Position numbers and translations under genes: made by a program
The notes under the pieces: generated by a model
What the model was told of the DNA's origin: nothing
Database searches by the model: none
The model's input: only the letters and a program-made list of their open reading frames with translations
Origin: Bacillota bacterium
Lineage (GTDB): Bacteria; Bacillota_I; Bacilli_A; RF39; UBA660
Assembly (NCBI GenBank): GCA_015059245.1
Contig: SVAU01000002.1
Span: 1-64,000 of the forward strand
DNA: 64,000 bases
Direction of reading: 5' to 3'
In this document: positions 8,703-16,641 of the stretch, piece by piece
How the letters are laid out: the number at the start of each line of letters is the position of its first letter
Numbering within the stretch: position 1 is the stretch's first letter

Positions 8703-8907
8703 CTTCATTGTCATAACCGAATTTTTTGTTGAATTTTTCAACAGCTCCAGTTTTCTTAGCTTTTCCTTGTTTTCCTGTATAGAATGGATGACATTCATTA
8801 CAAACTTCGATATTTAGTTCTTCTTTAGTTGATTTTGTAGTAAATGTAGCTCCACAAGCACAAGTAACTTTGCATTCTTTAACTTCTGGATGGATATCTT
8901 TTCTCAT
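8695..8907 (-). CDS. rpmE: Ribosomal protein bL31 (zinc-binding type)
   Basis: bL31 bridges the central protuberance of the 50S subunit with the 30S head. The 70-aa protein begins [20 protein letters not shown] and ends with [15 protein letters not shown]. Cysteines in CACG and CNEC are those of the zinc-containing C+ form, not the zinc-free paralogue made under zinc starvation. It is a single-gene unit with a strong extended -10 promoter, a structured leader and a terminator. Confidence 0.97.
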   Translation of the reverse strand: MRKDIHPEVKECKVTCACGATFTTKSTKEELNIEVCNECHPFYTGKQGKAKKTGAVEKFNKKFGYDNEAA

Positions 8908-8922
8908 TGTTATTCTCCTTCC

Positions 8923-8996
8923 GCCATACCTTATAAATCAAGGCATAGTAATTTTCTTCGTCTTATGTATTATAACACAAGAATTCAACTAATCAA
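8923..8996 (-). promoter_or_regulatory. rpmE promoter and hairpin leader (L31 leader type)
   Basis: On the minus strand -35 TTGATT (8991-8996), a 16-nt spacer and an extended -10 TGTTATAAT (-10 core 8969-8974) are seen. The leader then forms a hairpin with arms ATGCCTT (8940-8946) and AAGGTAT (8926-8932), directly before GGCGGAAGGAG and the rpmE start. Firmicutes rpmE genes often carry such leaders for feedback by free L31; that this one works the same way is inferred. Confidence 0.6.
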
Positions 8997-9004
8997 GTGT
9001 TATT

Positions 9005-9529
9005 TTATTTTTCTTTTTTAAATATTGATATTATTTTACCTACAGTATACACAATAGAATCACTGTTTTTCTCCGCTACATCCTTAAATATAGCCTTAAA
9101 TCCTACTGTTAATGCTGATATAGTTGCTGTTACTATCATAGTTATTATTACTGATGATATATCTATAATACCTATTAAGTCTAGAGTTAAGGCTGCGCCT
9201 AAACTACCACTGACTATACCACAAATGTCTCCGATTACGTCGTTACATACTGATGATACTTTAGTAGAGTTTTTTATTAAAGCAATTGCTGCTTTAGCAC
9301 CTTTCATCTTCTTAGCAGCTTTAGCATGTAAATTCGATTCTTTACAAGTAAGTACTGCTACTCCGATCATGTCGAATAAAATACCTATACCTATAACAAC
9401 AATTATAGTAATAGCTAATATTATTGTATTAAAGCTTTCTGCCATTGCTGTAGATATTCCGCTAAATATTATTGAAAGTATAAAAGAAAGTATAAATACA
9501 ATAAGTATCCACTTTGTTTTATTTTTCAT
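9005..9529 (-). CDS. Membrane protein of unknown function
   Basis: This 174-aa protein has two hydrophobic helices at the N-terminus (about residues 8-30 and 36-62), a central cytosol-type stretch rich in Ala and Lys (HAKAAKKMKGAKAAIALIKNS), then two more helices with the motif VCNDVIGDICGIVSGSLGAAL and a final basic tail. I have a weak memory of similar clostridial proteins labelled as CorB-like magnesium/cobalt transporters, but no CBS domain or clear DUF21 signature is visible, so no function is assigned. The gene stands alone between rpmE and the structured RNA. A TATAAT lies at about 9583-9588, inside the RNA's 3' end. Confidence 0.7.
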   Translation of the reverse strand: MKNKTKWILIVFILSFILSIIFSGISTAMAESFNTIILAITIIVVIGIGILFDMIGVAVLTCKESNLHAKAAKKMKGAKAAIALIKNSTKVSSVCNDVIGDICGIVSGSLGAALTLDLIGIIDISSVIITMIVTATISALTVGFKAIFKDVAEKNSDSIVYTVGKIISIFKKEK

Positions 9530-9562
9530 TTTGTCTTTTTCTCCTTATTACTATTTTTTTCC

Positions 9563-10037
9563 AAAAAAAAATGTATGGTATATTATAAATTAATTTTACG
9601 GCTTTGGTCGAGTTGAATTTCTCTAGTTCCTACCATCAATTACTTTCTGGCGATTTCTCTTTGAAGGAACAAATCGAACGTTACCTTTTTCGATTACTCG
9701 ATTACCACTTAGTCCGCACTTCAAACCTTATAATATGTACACCCTAGAGACTTTCTCTAACACATAGTGACTATTCTTATTCGCTTTTGCAATCGTATTT
9801 TCAATTTCTATCCTACACGATCACGCACGACATGCGCTTTTTTATCATTACCACCGACTCGATAGAAGGAATTACAAACTATATGCCGTTATAGTATGTC
9901 CTTAAATCTTAAATCATATAACAACCCGAATCTGGGCGAGACAAGCTGTTATACAAAGTGTCATTTCAGCACAATTGGTAGATTTTTAGCCCTACCTTCA
10001 AATAATGTATGTGACTAGGATAATGCACCACAACATG
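9563..10037 (-). ncRNA. Large structured non-coding RNA (~475 nt), family not recognised
   Basis: No supported ORF covers this stretch on either strand, and its base composition is visibly less AT-rich than the flanking intergenic DNA. A consensus promoter places the 5' end near 10037. The first bases (10036 down to 10020) can pair with 9586 down to 9571 in a helix of about 15 bp (one 1-nt bulge, one mismatch), and this helix is followed at once by eight U, so the terminal helix doubles as terminator. Internal helices include GTTCCT/AGGAAC (around 9668 and 9628), TTCTATC/GATAGAA (around 9868 and 9811), GGTAG/CTACC (9996 and 9978), TAACA/TGTTA with CCC/GGG, and TTAGAGA/TCTCTAG. The conserved cores of RNase P RNA and tmRNA, and the SRP tetraloop domain, are absent. 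Large ornate families such as ROOL are possible; I could not confirm this. Confidence 0.7.
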
Positions 10038-10043
10038 TATAGC

Positions 10044-10072
10044 ATTTTATCAAACTTTTAATTAATTGTCAA
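10044..10072 (-). promoter_or_regulatory. Strong promoter for the structured RNA
   Basis: Minus strand: -35 TTGACA (10067-10072), a 17-nt spacer, and extended -10 TGATAAAAT (-10 hexamer 10044-10049). It matches the vegetative consensus closely and predicts a start at about 10037, which is where the terminal helix of the RNA begins. Confidence 0.85.
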
Positions 10073-10085
10073 ATTTATGTAACAT

Positions 10086-10117
10086 AGAAAAAAGTTACAT
10101 AATTCATTATATGTAAC
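10086..10117 (-). terminator. Terminator of murA
   Basis: The stem GTTACAT / ATGTAAC (10094-10117) is followed by a run of six U on the minus strand, 16 nt after the murA stop. Confidence 0.88.
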
Positions 10118-10133
10118 TCTTTTGTATTTATTA

Positions 10134-11390
10134 CTATTCTGTTTCTTTTATAGCTATTTTAGCTCCAGCTCCAGTTAATTTTTCTACGATGTTTTCGTAT
10201 CCTCTTAGGATGTGATCTATTTCATTAACTGTTGTTGTTCCTTTAGCAATAAGACCTGCTATTACCATAGCTGCTCCTGCTCTTAGGTCAGTAGCTGTTA
10301 CTTCTTCTCCTGTTAATGGAGTTTTACCTACTATGATTGCTGTTCTATCGTTTACTCTGATGTTAGCTCCCATTTTTTGTAGATATTTTATATGGCCCAT
10401 TCTATTTTCATAGATAGTTTCTTCAAATATAGACATACCATTTGCTTGTGTTAATAAAACACTCATTGGTTGACCTAAGTCAGTAGCGAATCCTGGGAAT
10501 ACTAATGTTTTTACATTAATAGCTTTGAATTCTTCTGGTTTACTTATTGTAAGCTCTCCATTATTTACTTCCATAGGTACGCCCATTTCTTTTAATTTAG
10601 ATAGTAAAGCGTCGATATGGTCTTCGATTATACCTGATATTTTTAGATTTTTACCTAAAAGAGCTCCGATAATAGTGTATGTACCTGCTTCTATTCTATC
10701 TGGAATTACATCTACTACACCTTTACCTAATTTTTTAACACCTTCTATTTTTATTTCGCTTGTTCCTGCTCCAGTTATTTTTGCACCCATATTATTTAAT
10801 AATGTAGCTACGTTTACTATTTCTGGTTCTTTGGCTGCATTAGAAATATATGTAGTTCCTTCTGCTTTAACTGCAGCAAGCATTATGTTAATTGTTGCTC
10901 CTACTGAAGCAAAGTCTAGGTATATTCTTGCTCCTTTTAGTTTTTCTGCTTTAAATATATATTTATTTCCTTCGATAGTTACTTCTGCACCTAGTTTTTT
11001 AAATCCATTAATATGGAAATCTATTGGTCTAGATCCGATATTACATCCACCTGGGAAATAAATTTCTGCATATTTAAATTTTGCTAGTAATGCACCCATA
11101 AAATAATAAGATGCTCTTAGTTTTTTACTTAGATTTTCTGGTACTACAAGGTTTTCGATGTTATGAGTGTCTATTTTCATTACTTCATCTTTATAGTCTA
11201 CTTTTCCTTTTAATAGCTCAATTATATCGATTAACGCATTAGTATCAGAGATGTTTGGAACATTATATAGTGTTACTTCTTCATCAGATAGTATTGCTGC
11301 TGGTATAAGTGCAACTACACTATTTTTCGCTCCACTAATTTTGATTTCGCCAGTAAGTTCTTTTTGGCCTTCAATTATTAATTGTTTCAT
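10134..11390 (-). CDS. murA: UDP-N-acetylglucosamine 1-carboxyvinyltransferase MurA
   Basis: MurA transfers enolpyruvate from PEP to UDP-GlcNAc, the first committed step of peptidoglycan synthesis, and is the fosfomycin target. The 418-aa protein shows the EPSP-synthase-like repeat fold. It begins LIIEGQKELTGEIKISGAKNS, with the conserved Lys-Asn, and has the loop FPGGCNIGSRPIDFH near residue 115, which carries the reactive cysteine. The VFPGFATDLGQPM segment and DLRAGAAMVIAGL are also typical. The presence of the loop cysteine predicts fosfomycin sensitivity at the target level. It has its own terminator and is followed by a separate RNA gene. Confidence 0.97.
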   Translation of the reverse strand: MKQLIIEGQKELTGEIKISGAKNSVVALIPAAILSDEEVTLYNVPNISDTNALIDIIELLKGKVDYKDEVMKIDTHNIENLVVPENLSKKLRASYYFMGALLAKFKYAEIYFPGGCNIGSRPIDFHINGFKKLGAEVTIEGNKYIFKAEKLKGARIYLDFASVGATINIMLAAVKAEGTTYISNAAKEPEIVNVATLLNNMGAKITGAGTSEIKIEGVKKLGKGVVDVIPDRIEAGTYTIIGALLGKNLKISGIIEDHIDALLSKLKEMGVPMEVNNGELTISKPEEFKAINVKTLVFPGFATDLGQPMSVLLTQANGMSIFEETIYENRMGHIKYLQKMGANIRVNDRTAIIVGKTPLTGEEVTATDLRAGAAMVIAGLIAKGTTTVNEIDHILRGYENIVEKLTGAGAKIAIKETE

Positions 11391-11485
11391 ATTATCACTC
11401 TCATACTTCTTTACGAATATTACTTCTCAGTTTTAATATATGATTTATTGGTAGTTATGTCAATTAGAAACTAGAAGTTTTACAC

Positions 11486-11995
11486 TTATGATGTTAATTG
11501 GGAAATTATTTCCCAAAGGTATGATTTATACTCCACTTTATCTTGTTTTGTATCATTATTTTCTAGTAAACAAAGGGGTGGATACATGATACACCACCAA
11601 TTATTTCCCGATGCTTCTCCTAGGGATATAACTAGTGATTCATATTCTCCTTCTTCGTAGATGATATTATTAAAAGTTTTTTCTGGGAAATAATTTTTTC
11701 CATAGTTAATACTGTATGGTACATTATATTTTTCTATTGTAGATTTTATTACTTGTTGATTGTTTTTTATTATATTGATTGTTTCTTCTTTAGAGGTTGA
11801 TCCCTCTAATAATGGGAAAAATTTGTTTTCTAGTTCTTTCTTGATTAGAAGTTTAGTTGTTTGATCTATTCTATCATTACTATTTGCTATTATTCTAAAA
11901 CGTATTGTATCGTTTGGTAAAATATCATTACTTTTACTAGTTATCCACAAGTACATCGTACCAATTATCAACACTATGTATATTATTTTTTTCAT
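11486..11995 (-). CDS. spoIIR: Stage II sporulation protein R
   Basis: SpoIIR is the forespore signal, made under sigma-F, that activates SpoIIGA across the septum to process pro-sigma-E. The 169-aa protein has an N-terminal membrane/secretion segment (residues 4-18). The family motifs are intact: IRFRIIANSNDRIDQTTKLL near residue 32, EGEYESLVISLGEASGNNWWC near 118, and MYPPLCLLE. It lies downstream of prmC, as spoIIR does near prfA-prmC in Bacillus. The ribosome-binding site AGGTGA is inside a hairpin that also looks like a terminator for prmC, so upstream transcripts should not yield SpoIIR. Confidence 0.93.
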   Translation of the reverse strand: MKKIIYIVLIIGTMYLWITSKSNDILPNDTIRFRIIANSNDRIDQTTKLLIKKELENKFFPLLEGSTSKEETINIIKNNQQVIKSTIEKYNVPYSINYGKNYFPEKTFNNIIYEEGEYESLVISLGEASGNNWWCIMYPPLCLLENNDTKQDKVEYKSYLWEIISQLTS

Positions 11996-12027
11996 AAAAA
12001 AATCACCTAATTTAATATTGGGTGATT
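11996..12027 (-). terminator. Hairpin: prmC terminator that also buries the spoIIR ribosome-binding site
   Basis: The minus-strand stem AATCACC (12027-12021) / GGTGATT (12007-12001) is followed by U residues that run directly to the spoIIR ATG at 11995. The 3' arm contains AGGTGA, the only ribosome-binding site at a proper distance (7 nt). The hairpin begins 11 nt after the prmC stop. Confidence 0.75.
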
Positions 12028-12037
12028 TTATTTTACT

Positions 12038-12760
12038 TTATTCATTTATTATAAATACGAATCTATCTAGGTGTTGTAGGTCTTTTTCTAATAGTAATTT
12101 TGATGTTGGGAAATATTTCCCAGCTATTGCTAGTATTTCTTCTCCTTGTGTTTCTCCTATTTCGAAAGCTATGATAAATTTATCTTCTAAGTATTTATTT
12201 GCTTCTTTTAGTATTTCTTCATAGAAGTATAATCCTTCGTTAGGTGCATATAAAGCAAGATGAGGTTCATTGTTTTTTACTATATCCATTATTTCTTCAT
12301 CTTCCTTTATATAGGGAGGATTACTTATTATGCAGTGATATTTCCCATATACATTTTCAAATAAATTACTTTGAATAAAATTAATATTTACGTTGTTAGA
12401 TAACGAGTTATCAACAGCAACTTTTAATGCATCTTCTGAAATATCTACTGCTGAAATATTACTGTTTGGGAAATGTTTTTTTAGAGTTATTGGTATACAT
12501 CCACTACCAGTTCCGATATCTAACATACTTATATTTTGGTTGGGAAATAATTTTTTTATGTATTCAATAGTCTTTTCTACTAGTTCTTCTGTTTCTCTTC
12601 TAGGGATTAATACATTCTTATTAACTTTAATAATGTTTCCATAGAAGTCGACATCACCTACGATATATTGAACAGGTTCTCCTGCTTCTAATCTTTTTAT
12701 AGCTTCGTCAAGATTATCTTCTGGATGAATATATTTTTTTAGATATTCTAGTTCGTTCAT
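12038..12760 (-). CDS. prmC: Peptide chain release factor N5-glutamine methyltransferase
   Basis: PrmC methylates the glutamine of the GGQ motif in release factors, using S-adenosylmethionine. The 240-aa protein has the N-terminal helical domain with the R..AGEPVQYI.G motif (RLEAGEPVQYIVGDVDFYG). The methyltransferase domain carries motif I MLDIGTGSGCIPI near residue 100 and the catalytic IISNPPYI near 166. It follows prfA, its substrate's gene, by 28 nt, but a terminator hairpin lies between. The N-terminal domain is slightly shorter than in E. coli. Several GGGAAAT heptamers lie inside the gene. Confidence 0.95.
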   Translation of the reverse strand: MNELEYLKKYIHPEDNLDEAIKRLEAGEPVQYIVGDVDFYGNIIKVNKNVLIPRRETEELVEKTIEYIKKLFPNQNISMLDIGTGSGCIPITLKKHFPNSNISAVDISEDALKVAVDNSLSNNVNINFIQSNLFENVYGKYHCIISNPPYIKEDEEIMDIVKNNEPHLALYAPNEGLYFYEEILKEANKYLEDKFIIAFEIGETQGEEILAIAGKYFPTSKLLLEKDLQHLDRFVFIINE

Positions 12761-12773
12761 AATAAATCTTCTT

Positions 12774-12800
12774 TCTAAAAAAAGGAGATTATTCTCCTTT
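12774..12800 (-). terminator. Terminator or attenuator between prfA and prmC
   Basis: The stem AAAGGAGA / TCTCCTTT (12781-12800) with a following U-run on the minus strand overlaps the prfA stop. prmC starts 14 nt past the hairpin, so it may attenuate read-through. Confidence 0.7.
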
Positions 12801-13844
12801 TAATTTTCTTTGTAAGTCTTCAGTAATTAGAACTTCTAAGATGTCGTCTATTGCTCCATCCATTACTCTATCTAATGTATTAGTTGTATAACCTATACGA
12901 TGGTCAGTAACACGATTTTGAGGATAGTTATAAGTTCTAATTTTTTCCGCTCTATCTCCTGTACCGATTTTACTCTTTCTTTCGCTACCTACAGCTGCAT
13001 CTTGTGCTTCTTGTGCTGCTTGATATAATCTAATCTTTAATACTTCCATAGCTTGTGCTTTATTTTGAATTTGGCTACGTTCATTTTGGCATGTTACTAC
13101 TGTATTTGTTGGTAAATGAGTAATACGTACTGCTGATGGAGTTGTATTAACACCTTGTCCACCATGACCACTAGCACAGAAAGTATCTATTCTTAAATCA
13201 TTAGGATTAATTTCTATATCAACGTCTTCTACTTCAGGCATTATAAGTACTGTTGCAGTAGATGTTTGGATACGACCGTTAGATTCAGTTACTGGAATTC
13301 TTTGTACTCTGTGAGAACCTGATTCATATTTTAATTTTGAATATACATTTTCACCTTTGATTTTTGCTTCTATTTGAGAGAATCCTCCTGCAGTACCTGC
13401 TTCTGAGTTGATTACTTCTATTTTCCATCCTACTTTATCAGCATAACGAGAATACATTCTAAATAAGTCTCCAGCAAAGATATTTGCTTCGTCTCCTCCT
13501 GCTGCTCCTCTGATTTCCATAATGATATCTTTATCATCGTTTTCATCTTTTGGAATAAGTAAGATTTCTAATTCACTAATTAATGAGTCTTTTTTAGCAG
13601 TTGCTTCTTCTAATTCTAAAGCTGCCATTTCTCCCATTTCTGGATCATTAATTAACATTTGTGCTTCTTCAATGTTGTTAACAACTTTTTGATATTCCTT
13701 ATATTTCATATAAGTTTCTTCTAAATCTTTTTGTTCTTTAGATAATTTTTTTAACTGATTATAGTCACCTAATACTTCTGGTTTTGATAATTCTTCAGTT
13801 AGTTGTTCATATCTAACTTTTATAGCTTCTAGTCTTTCAAACAT
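12789..13844 (-). CDS. prfA: Peptide chain release factor 1
   Basis: RF1 reads UAA and UAG and triggers peptidyl-tRNA hydrolysis. The catalytic GGQ is in GHGGQGVNTTPSAVRI near residue 225. The codon-reading domain with the P.T-type motif (RIPVTESNGRIQTS) lies around residue 183-195. The 351-aa length is slightly short but complete, with the domain 1 coiled coil at the start (MFERLEAIKVRYEQLTEEL). It is followed by prmC, which methylates this GGQ. Confidence 0.97.
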   Translation of the reverse strand: MFERLEAIKVRYEQLTEELSKPEVLGDYNQLKKLSKEQKDLEETYMKYKEYQKVVNNIEEAQMLINDPEMGEMAALELEEATAKKDSLISELEILLIPKDENDDKDIIMEIRGAAGGDEANIFAGDLFRMYSRYADKVGWKIEVINSEAGTAGGFSQIEAKIKGENVYSKLKYESGSHRVQRIPVTESNGRIQTSTATVLIMPEVEDVDIEINPNDLRIDTFCASGHGGQGVNTTPSAVRITHLPTNTVVTCQNERSQIQNKAQAMEVLKIRLYQAAQEAQDAAVGSERKSKIGTGDRAEKIRTYNYPQNRVTDHRIGYTTNTLDRVMDGAIDDILEVLITEDLQRKLKGE

Positions 13845-13903
13845 AGTTTCACGCCTTTCGTTTTGTATTATATCATAAGTTTAAGAAAAGAAAAACAAAT
13901 GAT

Positions 13904-14347
13904 TTATACCATTTGTTCTTCGTCTTCGTCGATTATTACTAAGTCTTTTAGATCGTCATCATCATCTGTTAAATCGTCATCATCATTGTCGTCTGTGAAG
14001 ATGTCTTCCTCTTCTTCTTGTTCTTCTTCTAAGTCTTCTAAATCTAAATCTTCTTCTACATCATCTTCTTCGTCTTCATTATCAACTACTACTTTTACAG
14101 AATGTTTAGTTTTTAAATCCCATAAACCATTTTCTAACATTAAGAATCTTTGATCTGTTGATAATACGTCAAAGAATGCTGGTAATTTATCCATGAATTC
14201 ATTTTCTGATAATTCAAGTAAGTTACATACTTCTTTGAATAATTCATTTATTTTCATTTGACGATTTGTTTCTTTTAATATTAATTCAGCTATATCATCA
14301 TATGACATTGCTTCTAATTCAGCTTTTGTTAAATCTTTTAATTTCAT
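13904..14347 (-). CDS. rpoE: RNA polymerase delta subunit
   Basis: Delta binds core RNA polymerase in Firmicutes and speeds recycling and promoter selectivity. The folded N-terminal HARE-HTH domain (residues 1-85: MKLKDLTKAELEAMSYDDIA, then LMLENGLWDLK) is followed by a 60-residue acidic tail of Asp/Glu runs, as in Bacillus. The serine-rich frame on the opposite strand is only the shadow of this tail. It is next to argS and ywiB, as in B. subtilis (ywiB-argS-rpoE), and marks the organism as a member of the Bacilli. Confidence 0.95.
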   Translation of the reverse strand: MKLKDLTKAELEAMSYDDIAELILKETNRQMKINELFKEVCNLLELSENEFMDKLPAFFDVLSTDQRFLMLENGLWDLKTKHSVKVVVDNEDEEDDVEEDLDLEDLEEEQEEEEDIFTDDNDDDDLTDDDDDLKDLVIIDEDEEQMV

Positions 14348-14444
14348 TTTTTAATGACCTCCAAAAATAATTCACTAGACACCATTATACATATTTTTTT
14401 TAATATGACAATAGTAAATTATAAATTTTTAATAATTTTAAAAT

Positions 14445-16196
14445 TTACATCTTTTCTGGTACTTCTATACCTAGTATATTCAATAGTTTTAAATTGTTAT
14501 CATAAATAACTTTTGTTAGTACTAACCATGATTCTTGAAGTTCTTTATTTTCTTCTGTTAGTACGTGGTTATTTGAATAGAAATTATTATATAAGTTAGT
14601 TATTTTGTATAAGTGTTCTGCTATATCATTTAATGATTTTACATTTATTGATTTAGTAAGTACACTTCTTAGGTTTAACATACATATTATTACATCTCTG
14701 TCTATTTTACTATTTATCTTACTATATGTTTTAAAGCTAATATTAGCCTCGTCAGCCTTTTTTAATAATGATTTCATTCTAATTGTTGAATAAAGTAGAT
14801 ATGGGCCTGTTTTGCCTTGTAAATCACTAAATTTAATAGGGTCGAAATTATAGTCAGTTAATCTAAATGGAATTAGGTCTGCATATTTAACTGCTGCTAC
14901 TGCTACTGTATCAGCTATACTATCTCTTTCTTCTCCTACTATGTTTGGAAGTATTTTTTTCTCACATTCTTCTTTAGCTAAGTCTAATAGAGCTTCTAGA
15001 GTCATTACTCCACCATCTCTTGTTTTAAATGGTTTTCCATCTGCTCCATTCATTGTTCCAAATGGAATGAATTCTAATTTAGTATCTTCATTAACTATTT
15101 CGGATTTTTTTGCTGCTCTAAATACTTGTTCAAAGTGAAGTGCTTGTCTTGCATCTGTTAGATACCATATTTCATCTGGGTTAAATAGTTTCATTCTTTC
15201 CCATATACAAGCTAAATCTGTTGTTTCGTATGAAGCTGAACCATTTGATTTAACTAATAGTAGTGGTGGAACTTCATGATCATCGTTTTCTTCTTTTACT
15301 TCAATGATTCTAGCTCCTTCTGAATCTTCTACTAGTCCTTTGTTTTCTAAATATTCTACCATTTCTGGTATATATTTATCTCCGTCTGATTCGCCTTCCC
15401 ATACTTCAAAAGTTGTATTTAATCTATCATATATTCTTTTAATATCTGTTTTAGATACATCCATTATATGATGCCATAAAGCCATTAAGCCTTTTTCTCC
15501 ATCTTGGAATCTTGCAGTTATTTCTCTTGCTTCTTCCATATATGCTTCGTCTTCTTTTGATTTATTAGATGCGAATGGATATAATTCCATTAAATCATCA
15601 TTTGTTACTGGTGAAACACTTGGATATTCGCCTTCATATGATTCGTCAAAGTAAGGTAATTCTGGATGTCTATGTTTGATTTCTGTCATAACTAGACCTA
15701 TTGGTCTACCCCAGTCTCCTAAGTGAGCATCTGCTATTGCTTTGTTACCTAAAGATAATGCTAATCTTTTTAGAGCTTCTCCAATATTAGCACTTCTTAA
15801 GTGACCAACGTGTAATGCTTTAGCAACGTTAGCTCCACCATAATCCATGAATATTGTCTTAGGATTATCATTTTCATAATTTAAATTAATATTTTCTTTT
15901 AATTCATTAACATGTTCAATTAATTCTTCATCACTGAAAGTAATATTAATAAATCCAGGACCAGCGATGTTAATATCTTGGTATTTATTGTCTTTTTTTA
16001 TACATTCAACTATTTCAGTAGCTATTTCCCTAGGATTCTTACCATATGCTTTAGCCATAGCCATTGCACCATTATATTGGTAATCTCCGAATTCTGGTCT
16101 AGAAGATACATTAAGTACTACTTCTTCAACTTCGTAGCCACATTCTTTAATTTTTTCTTTTATATAAGCTTCTTGTTTTTCTATAAAACTACTCAT
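14445..16196 (-). CDS. argS: Arginyl-tRNA synthetase
   Basis: This class I synthetase charges tRNA-Arg and needs the tRNA for amino acid activation. The 583-aa protein has the N-terminal Add1 domain, then the HIGH-type motif in GGANVAKALHVGHLRSANIGE near residue 125. The KMSK region is the degenerate form usual for ArgRS (FGTMNGADGKPFKTRDGG near residue 380). The C-terminal DALR anticodon-binding domain ends LLNILGIEVPEKM. The start overlaps the 3' end of ywiB by 8 bases, implying coupled translation. Confidence 0.97.
   Translation of the reverse strand: MSSFIEKQEAYIKEKIKECGYEVEEVVLNVSSRPEFGDYQYNGAMAMAKAYGKNPREIATEIVECIKKDNKYQDINIAGPGFINITFSDEELIEHVNELKENINLNYENDNPKTIFMDYGGANVAKALHVGHLRSANIGEALKRLALSLGNKAIADAHLGDWGRPIGLVMTEIKHRHPELPYFDESYEGEYPSVSPVTNDDLMELYPFASNKSKEDEAYMEEAREITARFQDGEKGLMALWHHIMDVSKTDIKRIYDRLNTTFEVWEGESDGDKYIPEMVEYLENKGLVEDSEGARIIEVKEENDDHEVPPLLLVKSNGSASYETTDLACIWERMKLFNPDEIWYLTDARQALHFEQVFRAAKKSEIVNEDTKLEFIPFGTMNGADGKPFKTRDGGVMTLEALLDLAKEECEKKILPNIVGEERDSIADTVAVAAVKYADLIPFRLTDYNFDPIKFSDLQGKTGPYLLYSTIRMKSLLKKADEANISFKTYSKINSKIDRDVIICMLNLRSVLTKSINVKSLNDIAEHLYKITNLYNNFYSNNHVLTEENKELQESWLVLTKVIYDNNLKLLNILGIEVPEKM
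16024..16030 (-). repeat. Isolated GGGAAAT heptamer inside argS
   Basis: Single copy of the heptamer far from the clusters. It may be chance. Confidence 0.3.
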
Positions 16197-16542
16197 TTAT
16201 ATCATCCTCTTCATTTATTTCTATTTTAAAAGTTTCTTCATCACTAGATATTTTATATTCTAATACTATTTTATTATTTTCTTTTTTATACTCTATTTTT
16301 TCTACATCTATATCAAAAGACATATTTTTTTCTTTTAATAGATATGTAGCTTTCCTTTCTTCTATATCTAGATTAAATTTATATTCATTTGTTTCTCTTG
16401 TGAACCGAGTTGGACTTAATACTGTTTTTACTCCATCCAAAGAGAAGATATATTCACCATCATTTAAGATTGCTTTTATATCTTTGTACTCGTTTTCTAG
16501 CCGACGTTCTTTAAATAAATTAAGAGTAATAATTTTTTTCAT
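16189..16542 (-). CDS. ywiB: DUF1934 beta-barrel protein, YwiB-like
   Basis: This is a small cytoplasmic protein of about 117 aa and unknown function. Conserved context (just before argS-rpoE) and the pattern of beta strands with RETNEYKFNLDIEERKATYLL support YwiB (DUF1934, calycin-like barrel). The ATG at 16542 is chosen over the longer frame because AAAGGGA precedes it at a suitable distance and the preceding residues are unlike the family. It diverges from the penicillin-binding protein gene; about 100 bases between them hold both promoters. Confidence 0.75.
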   Translation of the reverse strand: MKKIITLNLFKERRLENEYKDIKAILNDGEYIFSLDGVKTVLSPTRFTRETNEYKFNLDIEERKATYLLKEKNMSFDIDVEKIEYKKENNKIVLEYKISSDEETFKIEINEEDDINE

Positions 16543-16641
16543 AGTATCATGTCCCTTTTTGATTGTGATTATAACATAATATAAGTAAGATTGCACTTAT
16601 AATTTAGAAATTTCTATTAATAATAAATAATGGGTGTTAAT

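Larger units (their letters stand above)
11053..12549. repeat. GGGAAAT half-site cluster A (murA end, spoIIR, prmC)
   Basis: Ten copies of GGGAAAT, half of the Noc-binding palindrome. Plus-strand copies begin at 11053, 11500, 11695, 12108, 12468 and 12542. Minus-strand copies (ATTTCCC) begin at 11508, 11603, 12115 and 12340. Two pairs face each other: GGGAAAT-T-ATTTCCC at 11500-11514 and GGGAAATATTTCCC at 12108-12121. The first 11 kb of the window have none. The link to Noc is inferred from the half-site match. Confidence 0.6.

Noticed and set aside
9563..10037. Could the structured RNA be RNase P RNA or tmRNA?
   Set aside because: The GGAAAGTCC and ACAGAA core of RNase P and the tRNA-like CCA end and tag reading frame of tmRNA are not present on either strand.
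13863..14153. Serine-rich ORF on the plus strand
   Set aside because: It is the complement of the Asp/Glu codons in the rpoE acidic tail and has no ribosome-binding site.
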